Assembly: GCA_002368795.1 (NCBI GenBank)
Contig: DFFG01000047.1
Coordinates: forward strand, 90,773-140,376
Direction of reading: 5' to 3'
Length of the DNA stretch: 49,604 bases
Origin: Eubacterium sp. UBA3782
Lineage (GTDB): Bacteria > Bacillota > Clostridia > Lachnospirales > Lachnospiraceae
Made by a program: the position numbers and the translations under genes. The number at the start of each line of letters is the position of its first letter. The first letter of the stretch is position 1. The notes under the pieces were generated by a model. The model ran no database searches. It had not been told where the DNA came from and was given only the letters and a program-made list of their open reading frames with translations. Below, piece by piece: positions 42,929 through 49,604 of the stretch.

Positions 42929-44812
42929 ATGGAACAGAGAAAAGAGTGGATCCTGATCTGCAGCACCAATTATTTTGACATGGACAGAGTTTTTGTCCAG
43001 AACAGCCAGGTCACATGGCCTCTGCTGAACGGAGTCTCCAAAGGGGATACGGTTTACATCTACCAGACACATCCCCAGAGAGCCATTCGTTATCGATGTG
43101 TAGTTACAGAGCTTCCGCTCTACCATATGGACCGGCCGTCGGAGGAATGCGTAAAGCACCGGCTGTTTTATGGCGGATCGCAGATTTTCATGAGGCTTGA
43201 TCTGGTGGAGACCTACCCGGAAGGCCTGCTTACCTTTGAGCGGCTGAAGGAGGCCGGCATACAGAACCTGCAGGCATCCGGACTGGCACCGGAGGGCTTT
43301 GCCGAATGGGTCGGTCAGGTAAGATTTGCCCCTGCGGCCGCAAAAGCCCCGGCGAGCCGCTCAGCGATCTGGGCGGTGGCAGTGATCCTGCTTGTGGTTA
43401 TTGCCGGTGCTATCCTGGCTTTGACCTTTGGCGGAAGGAAAACGGATGATCCGTCGGCTCAGGCAGCTGACAGTTCTTCGGGAATGACAGCCGCTGCTGC
43501 TGTGGAGGCAGAGAGCAGGCAGACATCTTCGGATGAAGTTTCTGCAGAAGCGCCCGTCTCCGAGGCTGTCCTGACCGGAGCCCCGATTATCGGAACTCCG
43601 GTGAAGGATGTATCAGAAGAGGAGGCTGCTCTGGATACAGCAGAGGCAGCATCCGAAGCGTCTCAAGATGATACAGAAACAGAGCCGGCAAAGGTACCTG
43701 CTGCAGAGGAGAATACAGCAGCGCCTGAAAAAACGGCGGAAGCTGATCATACGGTTATCGTGTGGCATGACAGCAATCTGGAGGCAAAGCTGCGGTCGGC
43801 TCTTGGCATACTCTCCGGTGAAGTCACGGCCGGTGATCTTGCTGCTCTGCAGGAACTGGATCTGTCCTGCAGCGGATCTGCCGGATCCGCAGAAAAGATC
43901 ACGTTGATCCAGGATCTTGTCTACTGTACGTCGCTGCAGTCGCTTGTGCTGGACAACAATGCGATATCAGATCTGAGTCCGCTATCCGGACTGACAAACC
44001 TGCGGACCCTTTCACTGGATAACAATGCTATTTCAACGATCCGCCCGCTAGCCGGACTGACCGCCCTGACAAGTCTGGATATCGATAATAATTCCATCAG
44101 TGATCTTTCACCGGTACAGGGGATGACAAGTCTGAGGACCCTCAAGTTTTCTTCAAATGAGGTCTCGGATCTTTCGCCGGTCCGGGGACTGACCCGGCTG
44201 GAGGTTCTGTATGCCGGGCATAACCAGATCAGCAGCATTGAGGCTGTGCATGATCTGACCAGCCTGACGGAGCTGATGATCGATAACAATTCGATCAAGG
44301 ATATCAACGCGCTCACCAGATTGACCTCCATGAAAGAGCTTCAGATCTTCAATAATCAGATCGCGGATCTAAGGCCCCTTCGCGGCATGACCAGTCTGGA
44401 ACTGCTGGACCTCGATTCAAATCAGGTGGTAGATATCAGCGCTCTGGAGGGGATGACAAAGATGGTGCACCTCGATTGTGACAACAACCGGATCAGCAGC
44501 ATCGCTGTGGTATCCCGGATGCCGGAGCTGGACTATCTGCATCTCTCCAACAATCAGGTGACCGATATCAGTGCTGTGAGCAGTCTGACAAAGCTGACCT
44601 CTCTGTATATCGGTCATAATAAGGTCGAAAGCATCGAAGCGGTACAGGAGCTGAAGCTGCTGTCCAGACTGATGATCGACAACAATCAGATCACGGATAT
44701 CAGTCCGGTAAAAGGCCTGTCAAATCTGACCGCAATAAAGCTGGATGGCAATCCGATCGCCGATTATTCGCCGCTGAATGCACTTCCGGCTTCCTGTGAG
44801 ATAACCAGGTGA
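42929..44812 (+). CDS. EVE-like domain fused through a TM helix to extracellular LRRs
   Basis: This 627-residue protein has three parts. Residues 5-133 resemble an EVE (PUA-superfamily) domain: KEWILICSTNYFDMDRVF, VSKGDTVYIYQTHPQRAIRY and LLTFERLKEAGIQNLQASG. A TM helix follows at about 146-167 (IWAVAVILLVVIAGAILALT) with Arg before it. Residues 170-275 are an acidic Ala/Glu/Ser-rich linker. About 12 internalin-type LRRs (22 residues each, LxxLxLDNNAISDLSPLSGL) run from about 306 to 620. The predicted topology is EVE inside and LRR outside. EVE domains usually bind modified nucleobases and occur in DNA-restriction or RNA-related proteins, so this layout is unexpected. The ATG at 42929 follows GGGAGAGGGAGAG. 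A GH78-like gene follows after 118 bp. Function is unknown. Confidence 0.75.
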   Translation: MEQRKEWILICSTNYFDMDRVFVQNSQVTWPLLNGVSKGDTVYIYQTHPQRAIRYRCVVTELPLYHMDRPSEECVKHRLFYGGSQIFMRLDLVETYPEGLLTFERLKEAGIQNLQASGLAPEGFAEWVGQVRFAPAAAKAPASRSAIWAVAVILLVVIAGAILALTFGGRKTDDPSAQAADSSSGMTAAAAVEAESRQTSSDEVSAEAPVSEAVLTGAPIIGTPVKDVSEEEAALDTAEAASEASQDDTETEPAKVPAAEENTAAPEKTAEADHTVIVWHDSNLEAKLRSALGILSGEVTAGDLAALQELDLSCSGSAGSAEKITLIQDLVYCTSLQSLVLDNNAISDLSPLSGLTNLRTLSLDNNAISTIRPLAGLTALTSLDIDNNSISDLSPVQGMTSLRTLKFSSNEVSDLSPVRGLTRLEVLYAGHNQISSIEAVHDLTSLTELMIDNNSIKDINALTRLTSMKELQIFNNQIADLRPLRGMTSLELLDLDSNQVVDISALEGMTKMVHLDCDNNRISSIAVVSRMPELDYLHLSNNQVTDISAVSSLTKLTSLYIGHNKVESIEAVQELKLLSRLMIDNNQITDISPVKGLSNLTAIKLDGNPIADYSPLNALPASCEITR

Positions 44813-44930
44813 CAAACAAAAGCAGCTGCAAGCTGCGGCAGGTCTGCAGCGGGAAGCGCCCCTCTGATCGGGCATCCCTGAAAAAAGATTCATATAGGTA
44901 CAAAGAAGAAGGACAGGAGGGCCGCACAGA

Positions 44931-47639
44931 ATGAAGAACGTAATCGTGCATTGGCTGCTTCCGGTCCTTTTTCTGTTCTGGGTATCCGTCTGTCCGGTAT
45001 CGGCAGCGGCTGCCGGTGAGCATACCATGTTTCGGATGCAGGATCCGCTGACAAAGGACGTGTTTTATGTTGCAGGCCGGGAGGAGAGGGATCTCCTTGC
45101 AGATGCCGGGATGCTGTACAGCGGCTGTTTTCTGAGAATACCTGCTTTAGGGACAGAGCAGATCTGGCAGCTGTGTGATCTCCGGACAGGACAGCGTTTT
45201 TTTACCAACGATCCCAGGGAGAGGGAGCGGCTGATGGCAGAGGGCATGAGCTGCCAGGAAGCCGACACAGAGCAGGCTGCTCCTTCCTTTGCGGATAACG
45301 GACAGGATCACGATATTCCTGCATTCCATACGGGAAAAATAGAGAAGAAACTCACTGCAAATTGGATCTGGCATAAGGATCATGTGTCGGCAAATAACTG
45401 GGTCTGTGCCAGAAAGACATTTGTCATTGATGATACGGGTGCTCTGGCAGCCAAGATCCCGGCAGTGATCGCGGCGGATTCCAAGTACTGGCTCTGGATC
45501 AATGGACAGCTGGCTGTAAATGAGGGCAGCGTGAAGCGAGGACCGACCCGGGACGATACCTATGCAGATCAGGTGGATATCCGTCCGTATCTCTCCGAGG
45601 GAAAAAATACGGTCGCTGTTCTTGCCTGGTATTATGGCGATGAGGATCCCTATTATTCCTACCATTCCTCCGGGCAGGCTGGTTTTCTCATGGAGGCGGA
45701 CCTGGGGAATGGTACCTCTCTGCAGACCGATGGCTCCTGGAAGCTGGTCAGGCATACCGGGTACCTTTCGCCAGATGGCGTCGGCAGTCCGGGGCCGTCA
45801 GAAAATCACCGGCTTCCGGAGGAGAACATCCTATACTCTGCAGAGGCAGCAGGCAGCCTGCTTCGGGATGGCCGGGAGGTCTGGATGGAGCCGGATTATG
45901 ATGATTCCGCCTGGGACAGTGCGGTGGTGCTGGGGAAGGCAGGGGATCAGCCATGGAATGACCTGTACGAAAGGGAGATCCCCTTCTTTACCTGGTCAGA
46001 GGAAAAGGATTTTGTCAATGGGGAAGTGCTGGAGCCTTACCGGGAGCAGTTTACTACAAAAGAGACCGTGATCGACCTTACCCTTCCGGAGAATCTGCAG
46101 ATAGCGCCGGTGCTGGAGCTGGAGGCGGCTTCGGCAGGGCTGACGATCGGCCTGTATCCTTCGGGAGCTGCAGAGGGACCTGCCGCAGGTTATCGGACCT
46201 GTGACGGGATCCAGAAATGGAACTGCAGGACCTGGTATTCTGCCCAGAGGCTTCGCGTTGTCCTGCCGGCCGGCGTGCGGATCATCCACTTCCGCTATGT
46301 GGAGACGGGATACGATACGGAGGTCATAGGATCCTTTGCTTCGGAAGATCCGGCACTGGATCAGCTGTGGCAGGAGAGCGTCAATACGCTGCAGATCTGC
46401 ATGCGGGATACCTTTATGGACTGCCCCGACCGGGAGCGGGTCCAGTGGTGGGGCGATGTGACGCTCCAGATGCAGGAAGCCCTTGCCGTTCTGGATCCGA
46501 AGGCGCAGCTTTTGTATAAAAAGGGAGTGTACTCGATGCTCGGCTGGACGGATACAGAGGATCCGGCGGGCCCTTACTACAACGTTCTGAAGACGGTCGT
46601 TCCCAACAACAAGGAGGATGGCTGCCGGTACGAGCTGCCGCAGCAGCAGCTTTTCGGAATCGTCGGTTTCTGGGATTATTATATGCAGACCGGTGACCGG
46701 TCGCTGCTGCAGGAGGTCTATCCATACTGCATCAATTATCTGCGTTTGTGGGAACAAAGGGCAGATGGTCTGGTCGATGTCCGCAAGGGGACGATGTACT
46801 GGGGCGACTGGGGCAGCGGGCAGGATCTGCCGGTGCTGGAGAATGCCTGGTATTTCTGGGCCTGCAGCTGCGTCCGCAATATGGCAGCTGAGCTGGGGAT
46901 CGTGCAGGATCATGATTTTCTCTTCTCCCGGCTTACGGGGATCAGGCGGGCTTTCGATGCTGCCTTCTGGACAGGATACGCCTATTATGGAGAGACAGAG
47001 GACAAAGCGGCGGATGACCGCGCCCAGGCGGTCGCCGTGCTCGCAGGCCTTGCCGGGCAGGACAGATACGACCTGCTTGCCGACATCCTGCAGAAGGTTC
47101 AGAATTCCGGCCCGTATATGGAGAATTTTGTTGACCAGGCGCTGTACGAAATGGGCTATGGAACAGCAGCCAGGAGGCGGATGACCGGACGGTATGCCGG
47201 TATGCTGGACGATGAATGGTCCACCCTGTGGGAACAGTTCCGCAAGCCGGATGAGACAGGAAAGGAAAATCTGGATACCCACAACCATGCCTGGTCGTCC
47301 GGCCCGATCCTCGCCATGAGCCGGTATATTGCCGGGGTCCGGCCGATCCGTCCGGGATATGCGGCATGGCAGGTGATCCCGCAGAGAGCTGGTCTGTCCC
47401 AGTATGCTTGTACTGTGCCCACAGGAAAGGGCAGCATCCAGGTTATCATGACTGCTGACAGCATGACGGTCAGCTCTCCGGGAGGACGTTCAGAGATCTG
47501 GGTCCCTGTGACGGATCATGAGACAGTCGCCCCGCCCGGCGGATGTGAGCATGAGGGAAGAAGACAGGCATTCGGGCAGGTTTTTGAAGTGTTCGCTGCG
47601 GACAAGGCAGGCACCTATATGTTCGTGATAGAAGGATAA
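44931..47639 (+). CDS. Secreted GH78-like alpha-L-rhamnosidase
   Basis: This 902-residue protein has a signal peptide (MKNVIVHWLLPVLFLFWVSV, cleavage near SAAAA at about 28). Residues 32-110 match the DUF5648-like surface module (TMFRMQDPLTKDVFYVAGRE, FFTNDPRERERLMAEGM). An N-terminal beta domain of rhamnosidases follows (NWIWHKDHVSANNWVCARKT, YWLWINGQLAVNEG). The (alpha/alpha)6 catalytic part contains MDCPDRERVQWWGD (496-509), equivalent to the DCPxRxERxGWxGD signature that carries catalytic acidic residues, and ends with NHAWSSGPILAMSRY and a C-terminal beta sandwich. It should release terminal alpha-L-rhamnose outside the cell. CAGGAGGGCCGCACAG precedes the start. It may act on the polysaccharide made by the upstream genes or on plant or host glycans. 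Confidence 0.85.
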   Translation: MKNVIVHWLLPVLFLFWVSVCPVSAAAAGEHTMFRMQDPLTKDVFYVAGREERDLLADAGMLYSGCFLRIPALGTEQIWQLCDLRTGQRFFTNDPRERERLMAEGMSCQEADTEQAAPSFADNGQDHDIPAFHTGKIEKKLTANWIWHKDHVSANNWVCARKTFVIDDTGALAAKIPAVIAADSKYWLWINGQLAVNEGSVKRGPTRDDTYADQVDIRPYLSEGKNTVAVLAWYYGDEDPYYSYHSSGQAGFLMEADLGNGTSLQTDGSWKLVRHTGYLSPDGVGSPGPSENHRLPEENILYSAEAAGSLLRDGREVWMEPDYDDSAWDSAVVLGKAGDQPWNDLYEREIPFFTWSEEKDFVNGEVLEPYREQFTTKETVIDLTLPENLQIAPVLELEAASAGLTIGLYPSGAAEGPAAGYRTCDGIQKWNCRTWYSAQRLRVVLPAGVRIIHFRYVETGYDTEVIGSFASEDPALDQLWQESVNTLQICMRDTFMDCPDRERVQWWGDVTLQMQEALAVLDPKAQLLYKKGVYSMLGWTDTEDPAGPYYNVLKTVVPNNKEDGCRYELPQQQLFGIVGFWDYYMQTGDRSLLQEVYPYCINYLRLWEQRADGLVDVRKGTMYWGDWGSGQDLPVLENAWYFWACSCVRNMAAELGIVQDHDFLFSRLTGIRRAFDAAFWTGYAYYGETEDKAADDRAQAVAVLAGLAGQDRYDLLADILQKVQNSGPYMENFVDQALYEMGYGTAARRRMTGRYAGMLDDEWSTLWEQFRKPDETGKENLDTHNHAWSSGPILAMSRYIAGVRPIRPGYAAWQVIPQRAGLSQYACTVPTGKGSIQVIMTADSMTVSSPGGRSEIWVPVTDHETVAPPGGCEHEGRRQAFGQVFEVFAADKAGTYMFVIEG

Positions 47640-47841
47640 AAGCGGGAAACTGATACGATTGATAAAAGCTGCGCCAAACCCATTGTGCATAGGGCCAAAA
47701 TACAAGGCAGCTCAGACAGGCAAAGAGCACATGGCGTAAAGATTTCATCAGTTGAATTGAAAATAATAAAGGAGAGTAGCCAACCTGGCGAGTATAATGG
47801 TAGTTGCTCAAAAAACCAATACTTGAAAGGCGGATACTCTC

Positions 47842-49281
47842 ATGGACATTGTAACACTGATAGCGGGGTTTGCGGAAAATTTATTGGATCTGCAGGAAAG
47901 ATTTTGCCTGGAAAAACGGTTTGACGCGTTGGAAAAGGAAGCCGTGGAGCTGGGCAGCAGGACGGTCGCAGACTTTCTGGCCCTGACGCTGACAGAAACG
48001 GATACATTGATCCGTAACAGTGGGATCCGGAAGCGTGACTATACGATCCAGCGGCGAACAGACCGGACCCTGATTACTACCACAGGGGATGTCACATTTA
48101 CCCGAACCCTCTTCCAGAGCAGGAAAGACAAGAGCTACCACTTCCTTCTGGATGAGATGATGGGGCTGCCGTCTCACGAACGGCTCAGCGAATTGGCAGA
48201 AGCAGGAGTGCTCCGGGAAGCACAAAAGGGTTCCTACCAGAAAGCCGCAGACCGCCTGCAGATCCGTGACCAGAAGCTGTCAAAAGTGGCCGTGATGGAG
48301 AAAGTCCACGGGATCCTGGACGCATTGGCACAGGAGACGGAACAGCCGGTAAAACAAAAGAAATGGTGTGAATACCTGTATATCGAAGCTGACGAAGACC
48401 ACATCCACGAGCAGGGCGGTGGAGAAGGACATATGGGCTTCCTCGGGAAGCTGATCTATCTCTACGAAGGAAAAGCCGATCTATGCAAGGGGAAACGGAA
48501 ACTGCTCACACCGCACTACAAGGGCGGTCTGTATAGGGGCAGTGAGGGAAACCAGGCTCTGTGGGAGAAAGTACAGAAGTATATCGAAGACCACTATGAT
48601 ACCGATAGCCTGAAGAAAGTGTACATCAGCGGAGATGGGGCGGCCTGGATCAAAGCCGGGACAGACTATGTAGACAAGAGCGTATTCGTAGCTGACCGGT
48701 TCCACCTGATGAAATATATCAACCGGGTAGCAAGACTAACGTTGGATGAAGCAGATATCACAAAGGGACGATTTTACAAGTACATCTACAAGAATAAACC
48801 GGTTGCCGCCAAAAAACTGCTTACCCGGATACAGAACCATTGCGGCGGTGACGAGGCCGTGGAAGCATGCCGGAGCTATCTGGTAAACAACTGGAATGCA
48901 ATACAGCTGGCATTCCATGACCGAAACGTGCTGGGATGCAGCGCGGAGGGACATGTCAGCCATGTGTACTCAGAGAGGATGAGCTCCCGCCCGATGGGCT
49001 GGAGCGAGACCGGAAGCGATGCTATGTGCCATTTGCGTTGTTATGTACGGAATCATGGGGACGAAAAGATCATCGACCTAGTCCGGTACCGCAGAAAGAA
49101 AGCCTTAGAGACACTCTCGGCAACGGGAACAGACGGTATGATCGATCTGGCATCAGTCAGGAATAAGCGGACACAGAGCCAGAAAGAGATAGGCCCTTAC
49201 TGGGAGAAACTGCAGGCGAGTATCGCAGGCCTGACAACAAGGAAAACGCTGGCGATCCGGAATCGATTGAATGAAATCTGA
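47842..49281 (+). CDS. ISLre2-family transposase (UPF0236)
   Basis: This 479-residue protein catalyses movement of the surrounding element. Typical features of the family are the N-terminal TRDY-like RKRDYTIQRRTDRTLITT, a central YLYIEADEDHIHEQ with acidic residues, VYISGDGAAWIKAGTD, VFVADRFHLMKYINRV and a C-terminal MSSRPMGWSETGSDAMCHLR. The frame is full length for the family and undamaged, so the copy may be active. GAAAGGCGGATACTCTC precedes the ATG. It is followed inside the element by about 270 bp without a gene that holds a long hairpin. Confidence 0.9.
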   Translation: MDIVTLIAGFAENLLDLQERFCLEKRFDALEKEAVELGSRTVADFLALTLTETDTLIRNSGIRKRDYTIQRRTDRTLITTTGDVTFTRTLFQSRKDKSYHFLLDEMMGLPSHERLSELAEAGVLREAQKGSYQKAADRLQIRDQKLSKVAVMEKVHGILDALAQETEQPVKQKKWCEYLYIEADEDHIHEQGGGEGHMGFLGKLIYLYEGKADLCKGKRKLLTPHYKGGLYRGSEGNQALWEKVQKYIEDHYDTDSLKKVYISGDGAAWIKAGTDYVDKSVFVADRFHLMKYINRVARLTLDEADITKGRFYKYIYKNKPVAAKKLLTRIQNHCGGDEAVEACRSYLVNNWNAIQLAFHDRNVLGCSAEGHVSHVYSERMSSRPMGWSETGSDAMCHLRCYVRNHGDEKIIDLVRYRRKKALETLSATGTDGMIDLASVRNKRTQSQKEIGPYWEKLQASIAGLTTRKTLAIRNRLNEI

Positions 49282-49317
49282 CAGAAAAAATGGCGACAAA
49301 GCCATAAAAATAACCTT

Positions 49318-49437
49318 ACTCTGCTTGACTACAAACCATCTGCCGCATTTGGTCCTGTCAAGGCCGGAGCCTGGACAGGTGCCTGCGGCAGCCTTGACAG
49401 GACCAAAGACGGCAGATATAAAGCGAACAAGCAGAGT
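49318..49437. repeat. Long 120-nt interrupted hairpin in the 3' part of the IS
   Basis: The inner arms 49338-49364 and 49391-49417 match at 25 of 27 positions (TTTGGTCCTGTCAAGGC with its complement, and ATCTGCCG with CGGCAGAT). Outside a symmetric 10-nt internal loop, ACTCTGCTTG (49318-49327) pairs perfectly with CAAGCAGAGT (49428-49437). The loop is 26 nt. It lies 37 bp after the transposase stop and may be a terminator shield or a structured RNA. The bases from 49438 to 49552 hold nothing recognised. Confidence 0.85.
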
Positions 49438-49604
49438 GAGAATTATAGAGTCCCGGACGGGGCGATGCGGATTTGACTTATGTCAGATGGTTGAGTAAAA
49501 TGGTGCTGATTCAAAGCACATCCAGAGACTCTTCAGGTGGACTCTCACAACTTTCAACTGACAGTTAGTTTACGCCGTCGTGCCATAAAATCAATACTTT
49601 TCAA

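Larger units (their letters stand above)
47733..49576 (+). mobile_element. ISLre2-family insertion sequence
   Basis: The transposase gene is flanked by imperfect inverted ends: GGCGTAAA-N7-TCAGTTGAA at 47733-47756 and its complement TTCAACTGA-N7-TTTACGCC at 49553-49576, with the same 7-base spacing. Similarity extends inward (GAGAGT...ACCTG on the left and its complement on the right) and weakly outward (GCAC). A clear target duplication was not seen, so the exact tips are uncertain by some bases. The element is about 1.84 kb and follows the GH78-like gene by about 95 bp. Confidence 0.7.

Noticed and set aside
40088..47639. A complete Wzy-dependent capsule locus
   Set aside because: Only a glycosyltransferase and a flippase are present; no polymerase, initiating phosphosugar transferase or chain-length regulator was found.

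Overview
The window looks like a chromosomal stretch from a Gram-positive, low-to-moderate-GC Clostridia, most likely a gut or rumen Lachnospiraceae. This is inferred from consensus AAGGAG-type ribosome binding sites, Ala-Xaa-Ala signal peptides, rho-independent terminators, and very large secreted BspA-like/fibronectin-III proteins of a kind typical of that family. No rRNA, tRNA or CRISPR array was seen.

Layout. (1) 1-3160: a small cluster with an amino-acid adenylating enzyme (DltA-like), a GNAT acyltransferase and a carrier-protein gene carrying a 1-nt frameshift, preceded by three 13-bp repeats spaced exactly 19 bp apart. (2) 3220-5470: two tandem minus-strand genes for small secreted three-domain Fn3-like proteins; the second is frameshifted in its signal peptide. 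(3) 5876-13606: two tandem paralogous 1.2-kilo-residue secreted Ig-like/Fn3 proteins. (4) 13960-18373: a LytR-CpsA-Psr cell-wall ligase and a secreted transglutaminase-like protein with an 11-copy Thr-Pro-Glu-Pro linker. (5) 18553-21489 (minus): a STAND/NB-ARC-type ATPase with TPRs, a probable signalling regulator, divergent from (6) 21753-25478, a BspA-like LRR/CUB-like/Fn3 surface protein. (7) 25736-30029: a C39-like cysteine peptidase, a BspA-like gene with an internal amber codon, and a minus-strand gene with an amber codon and an AUA at its expected start. (8) 30081-37832 (minus): a giant 2,583-residue LRR_5/vWA/cysteine-peptidase-like/Fn3 protein. (9) 38362-39899: a VanZ-family membrane protein and a decayed CAP-domain protein. 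(10) 40088-47639: a polysaccharide-type group with a GT2 glycosyltransferase, a Wzx-like flippase, an EVE-domain/TM/LRR fusion, and a secreted GH78-like alpha-L-rhamnosidase. (11) 47733-49576: an ISLre2-family insertion sequence with a very long 3' hairpin.

How it fits together. Most genes act at or outside the envelope: surface polysaccharide assembly (GT2, flippase, LCP ligase), remodelling (GH78, transglutaminase, cysteine peptidases) and display of adhesin-like proteins. Most of the large secreted proteins end in the same Fn3-type module, finishing in Tyr-Tyr-Ser-Ala-Trp-Ser-Ala plus a short basic strand. None shows an LPXTG anchor, so this module is a candidate for surface retention.

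A striking feature is the number of single-base lesions. Three are apparent 1-nt losses at short A-runs, two are in-frame TAG codons, and one is an AUA at a start position. They point either to local gene decay (or phase-variation-like slippage) or to consensus errors; raw reads would settle which. The most unusual single protein is the EVE-TM-LRR fusion at 42929-44812.
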